Part shown: piece after piece, positions 33,264-43,830 of the stretch
How the letters are laid out: the number at the start of each line of letters is the position of its first letter
How positions within the stretch are numbered: the stretch's first letter is position 1
Assembly: GCA_038373885.1 (NCBI GenBank)
Contig: JAWZYV010013280.1
Span: forward strand, 62,001 to 126,000
DNA from: Cheiracanthium punctorium
Taxonomy: Eukaryota > Arthropoda > Arachnida > Araneae > Cheiracanthiidae
DNA length: 64,000 nt
Direction: 5' to 3'
Notes under the pieces: model-generated
The model's input: only the letters and a program-made list of their open reading frames with translations
Databases searched by the model: none
What the model was told of the DNA's origin: nothing
Made by a program: the position numbers and the translations under genes

Positions 33264-34972
33264 GGAAGGTGGTGTACCTTGGAGGCACATGATTGTGCAG
33301 CCACCAGAAGAGATAAATTTAAGCTAAAATATTAGTTGCATATATTTATTACTAGCGGCTCATGGGAAGTTGTTCTATGACTGATCAACACACGTGTTGC
33401 TGATGTAAAAACCAAAGTTTGTTTTTTGCATCAAAAAGTTACATTTCAAGGACATATTATTTTTCTTCCATAACTGTAAGTCTTAAATTTTGTTTTGAAC
33501 TAATAACACCGGTCAACACGATTTCTGGGTCTGACTTCTACATGTTAAATAACATATGTATAATACTACATGTATAATAACTACATGTAAATATAATAAC
33601 TACATGTATAATAACATATAAATGTAAAATAATAAGAAATTTATGTCTAAAAGTGAATATTTTTCGTATTTCTTTTATCTTCGTATGAGCAAATAGTAAT
33701 ACAAACAAATAATAATGTTACAAATAATACTACAAATAATACTACAAGCAATACTACAGAGTTACAAATAATAATACAGTTTACTTTCGGGTTAATAAAA
33801 GTGCTGCCATCTTTCGTTTATGAAATAAATTAAAATATACTTATCGCCGTAAATCAGACAAAAGCAAATTTTAAGAACTAAAAATGAAAATTTAAGTGTT
33901 TTTTAATGTCTAGAATCAGAATTTAAGCATGAGAACAGAAACCCCAAGAAAAAAAATTTTTGTTGTTGTTGTTGACCGGTGTAATCACAAGTTTAAAAGC
34001 ATGCTTTCAGCTACATTTGTGTACATTTGAAAATGGTTAACTCTTAACATAATAAGATATGGCCATTTTGTAAAACACTTGCTTGTAGTGTACCTTGAAG
34101 GTAGCTAATGTTGTATACCTTGGAGGTACCATCAAGGTACACTTCCAAAATTTATTAATAATTATGAGTAAAAGTTGTTAGAAAGTATTTATTTACTTTA
34201 ATAACCAAAGTGCTGGTCAAATAAGCTTAAATCTAAATGTACGACTGTTAAATTCCTGAAGTTTTAAACCTAGATATAAATTCAAAAACACAATTATTTG
34301 AGATTTGTATTATACAGTAAATAAATATTTTAATAAATATATTAATAATTATTTATATATTATTGTTTCATGAATAATATTTCTTTCAATTTTTAACGCT
34401 TTGCATTTTTAGAAAAATTTGCACTTTGCAATTTTGAAAATTACCATTTGGCATAAGTTTAGATCACCTGAACGTGGAATAGAACTAAATAGGTTACACA
34501 TAAAAGGGAAGATATTAAACAGGGTTATTTTTATTTAACTAAACTTTGTTTTATGCCTTAACTATTCCAACTTTATTATTTTAGTTATATGAACAATTTT
34601 ATGTTTAAAAAAACTGTAAATTTAAAATTAATTAGATTAATATTAGCCCAAAGTAGGCCTATGCAAAGTCAGATTACTGTAAACAAATAATAAACCAACT
34701 TTCCTCGTGCTGTGTAGTACACCATCTGTTAAAAATAAATACCTGCAAGGTACACCACTGGTGTGTACCTTGGCTGTATTGTAAGCTATTTTTTAAATAA
34801 TTAAAAATGAGTGTAGATATGTATTTGGACATTTTATAAAAATATATATAACTCCTGATATTCTTTAAATTATGAAAAAAAAATGTTTTACTGATATTTT
34901 CCAAACACTTTTTTTTTTGTAAAAAATCAAAGTTTGAAAATACCTCCAAAGTACACCACCTTCCCCTACAAA
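33264..34972. mobile_element. 1.7-kb element with GGAAGGTGGTGTACCTTGG inverted ends
   Basis: The left end GGAAGGTGGTGTACCTTGG and the reversed right end GGAAGGTGGTGTACTTTGG pair over about 25 bp. The core GTACCTTGGAGGTA or its reverse recurs inside at about 34090, 34114, 34135, 34742 and 34765. The interior is very AT-rich and has ACATGTA(T/A)ATAATA repeats (33540-33620) and (AATACTAC)n (33700-33770). No transposase is seen and no clear target duplication was found. Confidence 0.5.
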
Positions 34973-35129
34973 GAAGAGGAAATTGGTCGTTGAGTCTTTT
35001 CGACGACGGTAGCGTACATGTTAACAACACTTTAAATAGTAATGTAAGCACTAACAAGATTGTGTTTTATAACTGACACATTTCGTATGATTTATTTTTC
35101 TTATTTAATAAGGAACAAATATATATATA

Positions 35130-35285
35130 CAGTTGAACCCGCTTAATGGAATATACCGCTTATTGTAATGAATTTTCCATATACCAAACCGTAATTATCA
35201 GTCAAAGCAATCCCGGATAATGAAATATCCCACTTATTAGAATTTTTCATGGTAAACTGGCTATATCATTAAGCAGGTTCGACAG
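35130..35285 (+). mobile_element. pogo/Tigger-like MITE, 156 bp
   Basis: TA lies on both sides. The ends are CAGTTGAACCCGCTTAAT and, reversed, CTGTCGAACCTGCTTAAT, typical of pogo/Tigger elements. The interior is non-coding. A related right end is at 45845-45858. Confidence 0.75.
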
Positions 35286-35287
35286 TA

Positions 35288-35836
35288 TACTACCTATCAT
35301 AAATACATTTTGTAGCACATGACACATTTTTAAGTCAATTAAAGTCCGAGCAGCCAAGAATATTAAGGACTTTTCCATTTTGATGTAAAGAATGAAGTAA
35401 ATACCAATGATTAAACGGTGGGATTTCTTTCATTTATTGTTATTATAGGCTGTCATAATTCTGATCAATTGCTCGTACTGTTTTGACAACTAAGCATGTT
35501 GAAAGATATACTACATGACATCATATATCATCGCCTTGTACTTAAACTATGAGCTCTTTTCTTTTGTTACTCTAAACGATGGGAAAGTAATTTTCTTATA
35601 CGTAGAATTTATATGATCCATCATGCTTTGATGCATGAGACAAGATAATTTATTATGAGCTTTGGAGGATCTATCTCAAGCAAAGTGTGATGAATGAATA
35701 CATTTTTTGAAATTATGTAATGCTTATGTAAATAATTGAAATTATTACTTGATATTCTTAAGCCATTGTTATTAGCTCTTTTTAAAGATAAATACAAGTT
35801 GCGCTGTTAGCCGTAGGCCATATTCACCTAACTACC
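35288..35836. other. AT-rich stretch without recognisable gene
   Basis: No feature I can support. Confidence 0.4.
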
Positions 35837-36040
35837 TTAAGCCTTTGAGGCGCACCCCTTTCCTAATGGTGAAAACAGGGTAGCCGTTGCCATCGCTCGA
35901 CTTAACTACCAGCAAGATAGCGGACAATCCAAACGTTCATCGCGTTCCACAGATCTAGAGACCCTTTTTTGACGGCAGCTGGCTGTGCGGCACAGCCAGA
36001 TGTCTATTGGTATCTAATTGCCAATATTGCTATTGGTATC

Positions 36041-36226
36041 TAAGGGGAGGAGCCTTGGACGGAGGATTATATAAGTTCTAATACTTAATGTTACATCTGG
36101 AGAAATCCTCCCAAACTCCAGACAGTTAGATCGATGGCTGCACGATAGGCCCGAAACCCGGACCTTCACATTTCAGCCATCTACCATGCTCAGTTATCCA
36201 TTCGGCCATGGTGAGGTCCGAAGGAT
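36041..36226 (-). mobile_element. tRNA-derived SINE, second copy
   Basis: On the minus strand it reads CCTCACCATGGCCGAATGG, a box-A-like TGGCCGAATGG, a box-B-like GGGTTTCGGGCC, then CTGTCTGGAGTTTGG and a divergent 3' part. It matches 16274-16511 in order and spacing. No target duplication is visible. A third fragment (about 36446-36515) holds the same head region. Confidence 0.65.
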
Positions 36227-36304
36227 CGCGTATGAGGGAGAAAGCCATTAGCGAAAACTTTTGAAGTCATCTGATAGTAACTTGGTTGCATCTGGTAAAT
36301 TCAC

Positions 36305-36660
36305 GCGTGTAGTTGGCCGACAGCTGTGGCTGCAATTTAAAACACGCGGGTGTAGTTCGTAGACAATTTAGTTCCTCCTTCCGGCTTCATCATTATGGAT
36401 AGCAAAAGCCACTTATGGCGTCTCCCATATTGTCCACTACTTGATCACAACCATAGCCGTCTACCATGTTCAGTGTCTTATCCACTCGGCATGTTAAGGC
36501 CCGAAGGACGGATCAAGTAGTTGGCAGACAGCTGTGGCGGCAAGTCAAAGCAGGAAGGTATACTTGGTAGACAATTAAGTAACCCCTTACGGCTTCTTTG
36601 CTATGCATGGCCAGCTTAAGCAGCTGACGGCATCTCCCGTTACTACATAATCCTTGATCG
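36305..36660. repeat. Degenerate two-copy repeat inside MITE copy 9
   Basis: Segments 36315-36445 and 36500-36655 share GTAGTTGGC.GACAGCTGTGG, GTAGACAATT.AGT and ACGGCATCTCCC-type blocks ending CTTGATC. They flank a SINE-head fragment, so the duplicated unit probably included the SINE. Confidence 0.5.
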
Positions 36661-37443
36661 CTATGTGACATCTATGATGGTTCACCATGTAACGTCACTA
36701 ACAGTTCCCCAGAAAACCATTTGTCCATCCCCACAACCACTTTTCGACGAACACATCAAAAAGAACATGTCACGTGAAGTCACAAAGTCACTTAGTGGCC
36801 ATTATGCATACATATTCCGACGTCATAGAGCAGTAAGACTCCATGAATTTGCGTATGCAGGGGGGAGGCTGAGGGGGCTGCAGCCCACATCCCCACACGA
36901 AATCTGACTCAGGGCAAACCGTAATAGCACCGTGCCGTACGGCCAAGTACGGAACGGTGCTGGCTATGCGGCACAACCAACTGTCGTCAAAAAAGGGTCT
37001 CTAGATCTGTGGCACGCGATGAACGTTTCGATCGTCCGCCATCTTGCTGGTAGTTAAGTCGAGCGATGGCAACGGCTGCCCTTTTCCAGCATTGGGCAAT
37101 CGATCCAGCTGTTCTCACATTCTTCCATTTTTCAGCAGATGTCAGTGCTATTAAAAATAATCGTGTTTACGGGAAATGACGTGCTAAAAAGTAAAGGATT
37201 CTCGTGGAGCTATGTCACCCGAAACTATTTTTTATAGAAATCAAATCTATTCTTCGTCACTGGCAACAGTCAAAACGTCAGAGTTTGGTGTTCACAGAGC
37301 GGGAACACTGCGCGTTAAAGGTTTAAGCCTTTTTTTTAAATAAAATGAAAGTGACCGGAAAATACTTTAATCTCTGAAGTGAAAGTAAATTTACAATGAT
37401 GATCCAAAATTAACTGAAGCAGAGAATACACGAAAAAACTTAA

Positions 37444-38945
37444 AATATATATAATACTAGCTCAAGTACCCGTCCTTGACTGGTTAGTACTGAATGCAAT
37501 TTCCAAAAAGCAAGAACTTTCAGTATTGTAGGAGTACACAGAATGGATGTAGTATGTTGCCAAAGTAAAGAAAGCGAAGTTATAATTTTTATGTATTGTT
37601 AAAATATTACTGGTCAGAGAGTAACTAAGTAATATCATTTCATTCGCTTTCGTCATAATTATGTGATGCGCGAAAGAATATTTACGCATATTGAAATAAT
37701 TTTCGCAAAATCTCAAAATCTAATCTATATTTTTTTTTAAATTGGAAGCCTAGAATTTAAGTTGAGTGACAACCTATCACTTGTCACCCAATTTCGTTTC
37801 ATTCCCTGCAGTCTTTATTTCGTGATGCTGGAACAAAATTTCAGCATTTTAAAACGATTTTCACAAAATCTCAAAATGTAATTAAAATATTTTTAAAATT
37901 CAACACCTATAAATTAAGATTAGCAACTACTTATCATATCACTAAATTTCGTATCATTCGTATTAGTCGTTATTACGTGATGCTTGAAGAAATATAAACG
38001 TATTTTGAGAAAATTTTCACAAATTCTCAAAATCTAATAAAAATATTTAAAAAATTTGACACCTATAGTTTATGTTGAGCAACCATCTATCATGTGACCA
38101 AATTTCATATCATTCGCTTTAGTCGTTATTGCGTAATGAGTGAACAAAGATTCACTCAGTTTTAAACGATTTTCGCAAAATCTCGAAATCTGATCGATTT
38201 TTTTTTAATCAGATGCTTATAGTTTAAGGTGAGTGACCACCTATCATTTCACCAAATATCATTTTTTCACCTTAGCATTTATTACGTGATGTCCGAACAC
38301 AAATTTACGCAGTCGGAAAGAATTTTCGCAAAATCTCAAAATCTAATCAAGATTTTTTTTAAATATTCGACGCCTTTGTTTTAAGTTAAGTGAGCACCTA
38401 TCATGACACCCAATTTCATTTCAATCCCTTCAGTCGGTTTTTACGTGATGCTCGAACACGCATTTACACAGTTTGAAAGGATTTTCACAAAATCTCAAAG
38501 TCCAATCAAGATATTTTAAAAATTCGACGCCTATGTTTTAAGTTTAGTGACCTCCTATCATGACACGCAATTTCATTTCATTCGCTTCAGTCGTTTTTAC
38601 GTGATGCTTGAACACAAATTTACGCATTTTGAAAGGATTTTCGCAAAGTCTCAAAATCCAATCAAGATTTTTTTTTTAAATTCGACGCCTATGTTTTAAG
38701 TTGAGTGACCACCTATCATGACACCCAATTTCATTTCATTCGCTTCAGTCGTTTTGACGTGATGCTTAAAAAAAAAAGCGTCACGGACAGAATGACAGAA
38801 CGACAGAATGACAGAATGACAGACAGACAAACTTTTTTTTGAGGGCCGCATCGGATTCCCGGGTGCTTGAAACGGATAGAAATCGCAAAATTTTTGAATT
38901 CCAAGAAATGTACAGACAAAAGTCTAATTTTATTTATATAGATTA
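37444..38945 (+). repeat. Dispersed element with ~157-bp tandem repeats and (GACA)n tail
   Basis: The head CTAGCTCAAGTACCCGTCC resembles that of E1/E2. About seven degenerate units with period near 157 bp follow (37640-38770). Each contains CACCTATCATGACACC, TTCATTTCATTCGCTTCAGTCG and TTTTCGCAAAATCTCAAAATC-type blocks. A GACAGAATGACAGA microsatellite lies at 38786-38830, and the element ends in an AT-rich TTTATTTATATAGATTA. No protein is encoded. Confidence 0.6.
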
Positions 38946-39720
38946 ACAATTAACAAATAAATTATGAAACTTGCTCAGTTTGCATATAGTACCAGTCCTC
39001 CAGGAGCAAAATGACCTAATATTTCTTCAATATATATTTTTTATTTTTATTTTTTTGTTTTTTGTGTAGTCACAGGTTTTTTCGCAGCTGCCATAAATAT
39101 CTACTTATTAATTTCCCATGAGAATAGTCACGTTGTTTGAAGTCTAAATAAGAAAAGAAGCCATAAGCAGGAAGAACAAACATGTAATAATTATGCATGT
39201 AGTACACAAGAAGAATTAAAGTGGAATAAATTTGGTATAAAAATGGATTTGGTATGAAAATTTTAAAAATGAACTTATAATTTTGAATATTAAATCTGAT
39301 TTCACAGTTAATTTAAGTTGATTCAATTATTTTAAATCAAATTAAATATAAGGAAATTTTATCAAGATGTTCACAAACTCGTTTATTTTTTTAATTAAAA
39401 TGACATACTCTAATTTCTACTGCTTTAAAAGGTACACTAGGGGAATAAATATCGATACACAACTTAAAGAAAGGTGTAACTGATTAATGGTAGAACTTTC
39501 GCTTCGCTAGTTTTTAGTTAAGGAATTAGCTTAGCGTGTTAATATTGTATTGTTTTAACATTATTAGCACGTAATTTGCAATCAGGGAAAATGTAATGAA
39601 TTTTAAAAAATCAGTTGCTTATCCATTTTAAACTTGAATCGAGGAAATGCATTTTGAAAGATTTGTTTACAATTTTTATTTAAAATGTAATGCATTCAGT
39701 CAATCGCAAAGAGGTGTGAA
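38946..39720. other. AT-rich stretch without recognisable gene
   Basis: No feature I can support. Confidence 0.4.
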
Positions 39721-39721
39721 T

Positions 39722-39986
39722 TAGGGATGCGGCATTCAATTCATCGATGTTTTGAAAACATCGATGAATTGAAATCGATATTTGACATCTGTGTTTCTTC
39801 ATGTAGTCGATTGTATACTTCATGCCTTATCAACATGTACGAAATATACTTAAACACTTTTTGTAAAGTTTAAAAACATCGATGTTTTGAAAACATCGAT
39901 ATCACATCCCCAATTTACAAAAGTGAGACAAAATGTCGATGTCTAACAAATATCGGGATTTACAAAAAACATCGATGCCGCATCTA
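39722..39986. mobile_element. 265-bp element rich in ATCGAT palindromes
   Basis: The left end is TAGGGATGCGGCAT and the reversed right end TAGATGCGGCATCG, a hAT-like terminus. Inside, CAATTCATCGATGTTTT and its inverse form a 35-base perfect palindrome with one central base (39737-39771). AACATCGATGTTTT-type sites recur at about 39873-39902 and 39965. The flanking 8-mers do not match, so the hAT assignment rests on the termini alone. Confidence 0.5.
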
Positions 39987-40115
39987 ACTATAATCTATCC
40001 CTGAGCAAGTGAAATGGGATTAATTTTGAAAATTTTTGAGTTAAGGGAGAAGTAGCATGAATTGGCCACTAATCCTAAATACACATCTTTTGAGTAGGAA
40101 AGTCTTTCTACACAG

Positions 40116-40399
40116 TTAACCCATTTATGCCTAGCGTCCCTTTCTTGGGACGGCATTTTCGCTATCAGTCGAAAACGATATTTATTTTTCCTAGCCTTTA
40201 TTCGCGAGTATTGAACTTCAATTCCACAAAATATTTTAATATGGCCAAGTAGGATGTTGACATTTCAATTTTTATACATAATGATTTTAAATTAAATCAT
40301 TCCTTGTTCAAAAAGTTGACATCAGAAATTTGTCAATTACTGCTGGTGTTTGCAAAAATCGAAGAAAGTCGCAAAAATATCCAGGCACGAATGGGTTAA
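40116..40399 (+). mobile_element. Second TTAA MITE family, copy 1
   Basis: TTAA flanks both ends. The left end is CCCATTTATGCCTAGCG and the reversed right end CCCATTCGTGCCTGGAT, a terminal repeat of about 13 bp. A GTCCCTTTCTTGGGAC hairpin lies near the left end. The sequence is unrelated to the foldback family apart from the target site and leading CCC. No protein. Confidence 0.7.
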
Positions 40400-40570
40400 A
40401 CTGCACAGTAGACATTACGTTTTGAACCGGTACCTTAAGTATGGCAGATTTGATAAGTCTAAAGGCGAATTTGTAATTTTAATAAATGAAATATAATTTG
40501 CATATGCGATGGATATACTTTTTTAAAGTTTTAAAACAAACTTTAAAAGAAAATTTCATCGAAATGGGTA

Positions 40571-40645
40571 TTACTTTCAAAAATCCTTTTAAAGATTTTT
40601 GAAAGTAATCCACCAAAAACTTTTTTTGTGGATCACTTTCAAAAG
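40571..40645. repeat. Local inverted repeats
   Basis: TACTTTCAAAAATC (40570-40583) pairs perfectly with GATTTTTGAAAGTA just downstream. A second pair (TTTTGAAAGT.ATCCAC / GTGGAT.ACTTTCAAAA) overlaps it and leads into the truncated MITE at 40645. Confidence 0.5.
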
Positions 40646-41024
40646 ACCTTTTTTTGACGACAACTGGCTGTCGTCAAAGAAAAGGTCTGTAGATCTGTGT
40701 GGCACGCGATGAACGTTTCGATCGTCAGCCATCTTGCTGGTAGTTAAGTCGAGCGATGGCAACGGCTGCCCTTTTTTCAGCATTGGGCAATCTATCCAGC
40801 TGTTCTCGCATTCTTCCATTTTTCAGCAGATGTCAGTGCTGTTAAAAATAATCGTGACAATTTTTTTAAGGAAAATGACGTGCTAAAAAGTAAAGGATTC
40901 TCGTGGAGTTATGTCACCCGCAACTATTTTTATAGAAATCAAATCTATTCTTCGTGACTGGCAGCAGTCAAATAGTCAGAGTTTGGTGTTCCCAGAGCGG
41001 GAACACTGCGCGTTAAAGGGTTAA
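40645..41024 (+). mobile_element. Foldback TTAA MITE, copy 10, 5'-truncated
   Basis: It begins in the central palindrome and keeps the right arm, the asymmetric region and the right end GCGCGTTAAAGGGTTAA. The left arm is gone. Confidence 0.7.
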
Positions 41025-41660
41025 AGGGCGTTTATTCGGTATTTCAAGAGTAAACGAGAAAAGCAGAAGGGGGAATTTTCGCTGTATTTTACGGTAATTA
41101 GTCACTCACAAAACTATAGTAGGAAATATATATTAAACTCAAATACTTTATTGTGCGAGTGTAGCAGGAAAAGCGCATGTCTTAAAGAGATAGCACTGTT
41201 TGCAGTCTACAATGGTCCAGCATGCACAAGCACAAACCCATAAAATATATATCCCCGCTGAATGGTTACTCTTTATCATTATTGTACCTAATGTGCAACA
41301 AATTTTATACAATACGTAAATAAATAACGGAAGAGAACCCATACTTCTCAGTTCTTTCACTTTATGCTTGAAAATTCCAGACGATGTCCAGAAAGATAAA
41401 TGAACCCGAGTACACTTACATATGATAAATATTCTGCATTTATAAAAAAGGAAAATACGAGCCGCTGGTCCAAATGCGGTAATTCGAAACACATTTATAA
41501 ACTCCCGCGTGTAACTGCTTCCATAAACTGAGATCAATTCATAAATTTTTCACTTGGGGAAACAGGCATGTGTTGCGCCTTATTTACATTTGACTTAGTA
41601 ACTGTAGCTTAGCTAGGCTAAATTGGCATATTGGTTTTAGGAGTGAACGTCTGAGTTTTA
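41025..41660. other. Non-coding stretch
   Basis: A 129-aa minus-strand ORF (41148-41537) is present. It has Cys- and aromatic-rich segments but no domain, signal peptide or splice context I can defend, so I do not call it a gene. Confidence 0.4.
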
Positions 41661-41662
41661 TA

Positions 41663-42495
41663 CAGGGTGTCCCAAAAAGGTGGTATTGGGCTTTAATTCT
41701 TTATCTATTAGAGATAAGTGGGCAGTGTAAATTGAAAAAAAAATGTTCAAAATAAGGTCGGAATTAAGACTCCATTTAGAAAAAATTCCTCTGGTTTATT
41801 TTTAAAAAGTTACACAGTTCAAATTTGTATACGGCCCCCATGCAAGAAAATTCTCAATAAGTAAAATGTCATGAGGTGACATACAAAATTTGATAATTAT
41901 ACCTTGAAAAGTGTCAGAGATATGACGATAAATAGAATGCTGAGTTGAACCACTTTTCCATGGCTCTCGAACGGAAAAAATCGCGTCGAATGACATCATT
42001 TCAGATCTCGTACAGAAATTATGAAAGAAAATCTTTTTGACGCAGCTGGCTGTGCCCGGAACAGCCCGCTGCGTCAAAAAAAGGGTCTCTAGATCTGTGG
42101 TGAAGCGATGAACGTTTCGATCGTCCGCCATCTTGCTGGTAGTTAAGTCGAGCGATGGCACCGGCTGCCCTTTTTTCAGCATTGGGCAATCTATCCGGCT
42201 GTTCTCGCATTCCTCCATTTTTCAGCAGACGTCAGGGCTGTTAAAAATAATCGTGACCATTTTTTACGGGAAAGGACGTGTTAAAAAGTAAAGGATTCTC
42301 GTGGAGCTATGTGACCCGCAACTATTTTTTATAGAAATCAAATCTATTCTTCGTGTCTGGCAACAGACAAAACGTCAGAGTTGGGTGTTCCCAGAGCGGG
42401 AATACTGCGCGTTAAAGGGTTAATGTATGGGGCACATTTTACTAACTGGGAATTTTTTTGTACTAGGGTCGTATGCAAATTTAAATAAAAATGAA
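41663..42495 (+). mobile_element. TACAGGGTGTCCC TIR element C, right end missing
   Basis: The left end CAGGGTGTCCCAAAAAGGTGG is preceded by TA and the interior follows elements A and B. A foldback MITE is inserted at 42034-42423, after which the element continues (GTATGGGGCACATTTTACTA) for about 70 bp and stops before the right inverted end. Confidence 0.6.
42034..42423 (+). mobile_element. Foldback TTAA MITE, copy 11, 5'-truncated
   Basis: It starts at the central palindrome, which has a mismatched tip, continues through the right arm and asymmetric region, and ends at GCGCGTTAAAGGGTTAA. Confidence 0.7.
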
Positions 42496-42682
42496 GAAAA
42501 TCTGAAACCCTTTCAGATTTTAAATACGCACGAAAGTGCTATAGATTAAAAGCGTATCATAGTTTATGCGTCGTTCCTATTTTTCTTCCTTTTTCCATTA
42601 AGTTGGAAAGTGCATCATCATTCATGAGTGAGCAGTATTTTTCTTCCTTATTTTATAAAACCCATTTTTGGAATCAAAATCT

Positions 42683-42957
42683 GTTATGCCTAGTGTCCCT
42701 TTTTGGGGATGTCATTTTCGCTATCAGTCGAAATCGTTATTTATTTTTTCTAGCCTTTATCCACGTGTATTGAACCTCAGCTCCACAAAATATTTTACCA
42801 TGACAAAAGACGATGTTGACATTTCAGTTTTTATCGATAATCATTTTAAAAGAAATCCTCCCTTGTTCAACAAGTTGATATCAGAAATTTATCTATTATT
42901 GCTAGCAAAAGTCAAAGAAAGTCGTAAAAATATCTGGGCAGATATGGGTAAACTTTT
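42683..42957 (+). mobile_element. Second TTAA MITE family, copy 3, ends decayed
   Basis: GTTATGCCTAGTGTCCC at the left and GGGCAGATATGGGTAAAC at the right match the two intact copies, but neither TTAA is preserved. The 144-aa ORF crossing it is a translation of MITE plus a short tandem repeat. Confidence 0.55.
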
Positions 42958-43042
42958 TAATCTCTTTGAAGTAATGATGGTAACAGTTTTCTCTGGGAGT
43001 GGCTCCCCTCAATCGTTACAGAATCAGCAATTCAGTGTATCA

Positions 43043-43105
43043 GTGAGTGTATTAGTGAGTCAATCAATCAGTGAGTGTATTAGTGAGTCAATCAATCAGT
43101 GAGTC
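43043..43105. repeat. Short tandem repeat, ~29-bp unit
   Basis: GTGAGTGTATTAGTGAGTCA followed by ATCAATCA occurs twice in a row, inside a longer run of (A/G)TCA(G/A)TGAGT-like motifs. Confidence 0.65.
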
Positions 43106-43167
43106 AGGTATCAGTTTCATTATACAGTAGGATTGCCTACTAAAACGGCTTTAGCATATTCATCAAA

Positions 43168-43605
43168 CAGGCGCGCACACAGGATTTTTGGCTGGGGGGG
43201 TCCAACTTTTACAGTTTGGGGGGGGGGGGTCCAACTTTTAGGGATGTTCCAGATTGACAAAAATCAGTGATGAAAGAGCTCGTTTTCATTGGATGGAATT
43301 CATCAAAACTCGTTTGATCCAGTTCCCTAAGAATACACTACACAGTACAATAGGAAGCAAAGTAATAGTTGTACATTTTTGAGAACAAGATGGTGTTTTA
43401 TGTTCGCTTTCAGTTCGTTTTTGAAAAGTTGAGGAAAACGAGAAAAAATTTTCTTTTTTTATTTATTAGAACTGAAACTATAGCTACCTTTTTTGGAATT
43501 ATTATATTTACTATAGATATAGGATAATAATTGATTGAAAAAAAAAATCAAAGCCGATGGGGGGGGGGTCCGGACCCCCTGGACCCCCCCTTGTGTGCGC
43601 CACTG
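43168..43605. mobile_element. hAT-type MITE, 438 bp, perfect 8-bp duplication
   Basis: TCATCAAA occurs at 43160-43167 and 43606-43613. The ends are CAGGCGCGCACACA and TGTGTGCGCCACTG. G-run and C-run subterminal stretches are present and no protein is encoded. The perfect duplication indicates a fairly recent insertion. Confidence 0.85.
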
Positions 43606-43830
43606 TCATCAAACACATTTTAACCATACTTCACCTTTACATTTACCGTTTAGAAAGTTAATCATAATTTATGTTTGTTCCGTATTTGTCTTCCTTGTTC
43701 ATAAAACGCTTCTTTGGCTGTAAAATATATACTAAAATTGCCTACTAAAACTGTTTTAGAATCTTCGTCATGCAGAGTTTAACAATATTTCGCCTTTATA
43801 GACGCCAGTTAATATGTGTTCCCATTGAAA

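Larger units (their letters stand above)
35837..37326 (+). mobile_element. Foldback TTAA MITE, copy 9, opened by ~0.95 kb of inserted DNA
   Basis: The left edge is TTAA then GCCTTTGAGGCGCACCCC, and the right edge is GCGCGTTAAAGGTTTAA. The left arm reaches the central palindrome at about 36000 and the right arm resumes at about 36957. Between them lie a SINE copy and a tandem repeat. The insertion point is the hairpin tip of the MITE. Confidence 0.7.
42540..43830. repeat. Local diverged duplication around the hAT MITE
   Basis: Segments 42540-42670 plus 43125-43165, and 43620-43780, share AATCATAATTTATG / ATCATAGTTTATG, TTCTTCCTT.TTTATAAAAC and GCCTACTAAAACGG/TG TTTTAG blocks in the same order. 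The order is clearest once the MITEs are removed. Confidence 0.4.

Noticed and set aside
37640..38770. Seven regularly spaced repeats considered as a CRISPR array or satellite.
   Set aside because: The period is about 157 bp with degenerate full-length units, and head and tail sequences mark a dispersed element. It is not a CRISPR array.
41802..42218. 138-aa and 63-aa minus-strand ORFs.
   Set aside because: They run from element C into the foldback MITE; the MITE part recurs in other copies (40589-40819, 31856-32347) in different contexts.
42668..43102. 144-aa plus-strand ORF with a Ser/Val-rich C-terminus.
   Set aside because: It consists of a decayed TTAA MITE followed by a 29-bp tandem repeat that is translated into the SVSVLVSQSISE run.
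43168..43605. Regularly spaced G-runs resembling a G-quadruplex or CRISPR-like repeat region.
   Set aside because: They are subterminal runs of a hAT MITE with a perfect target duplication; there is no repeat-spacer structure anywhere in the window.
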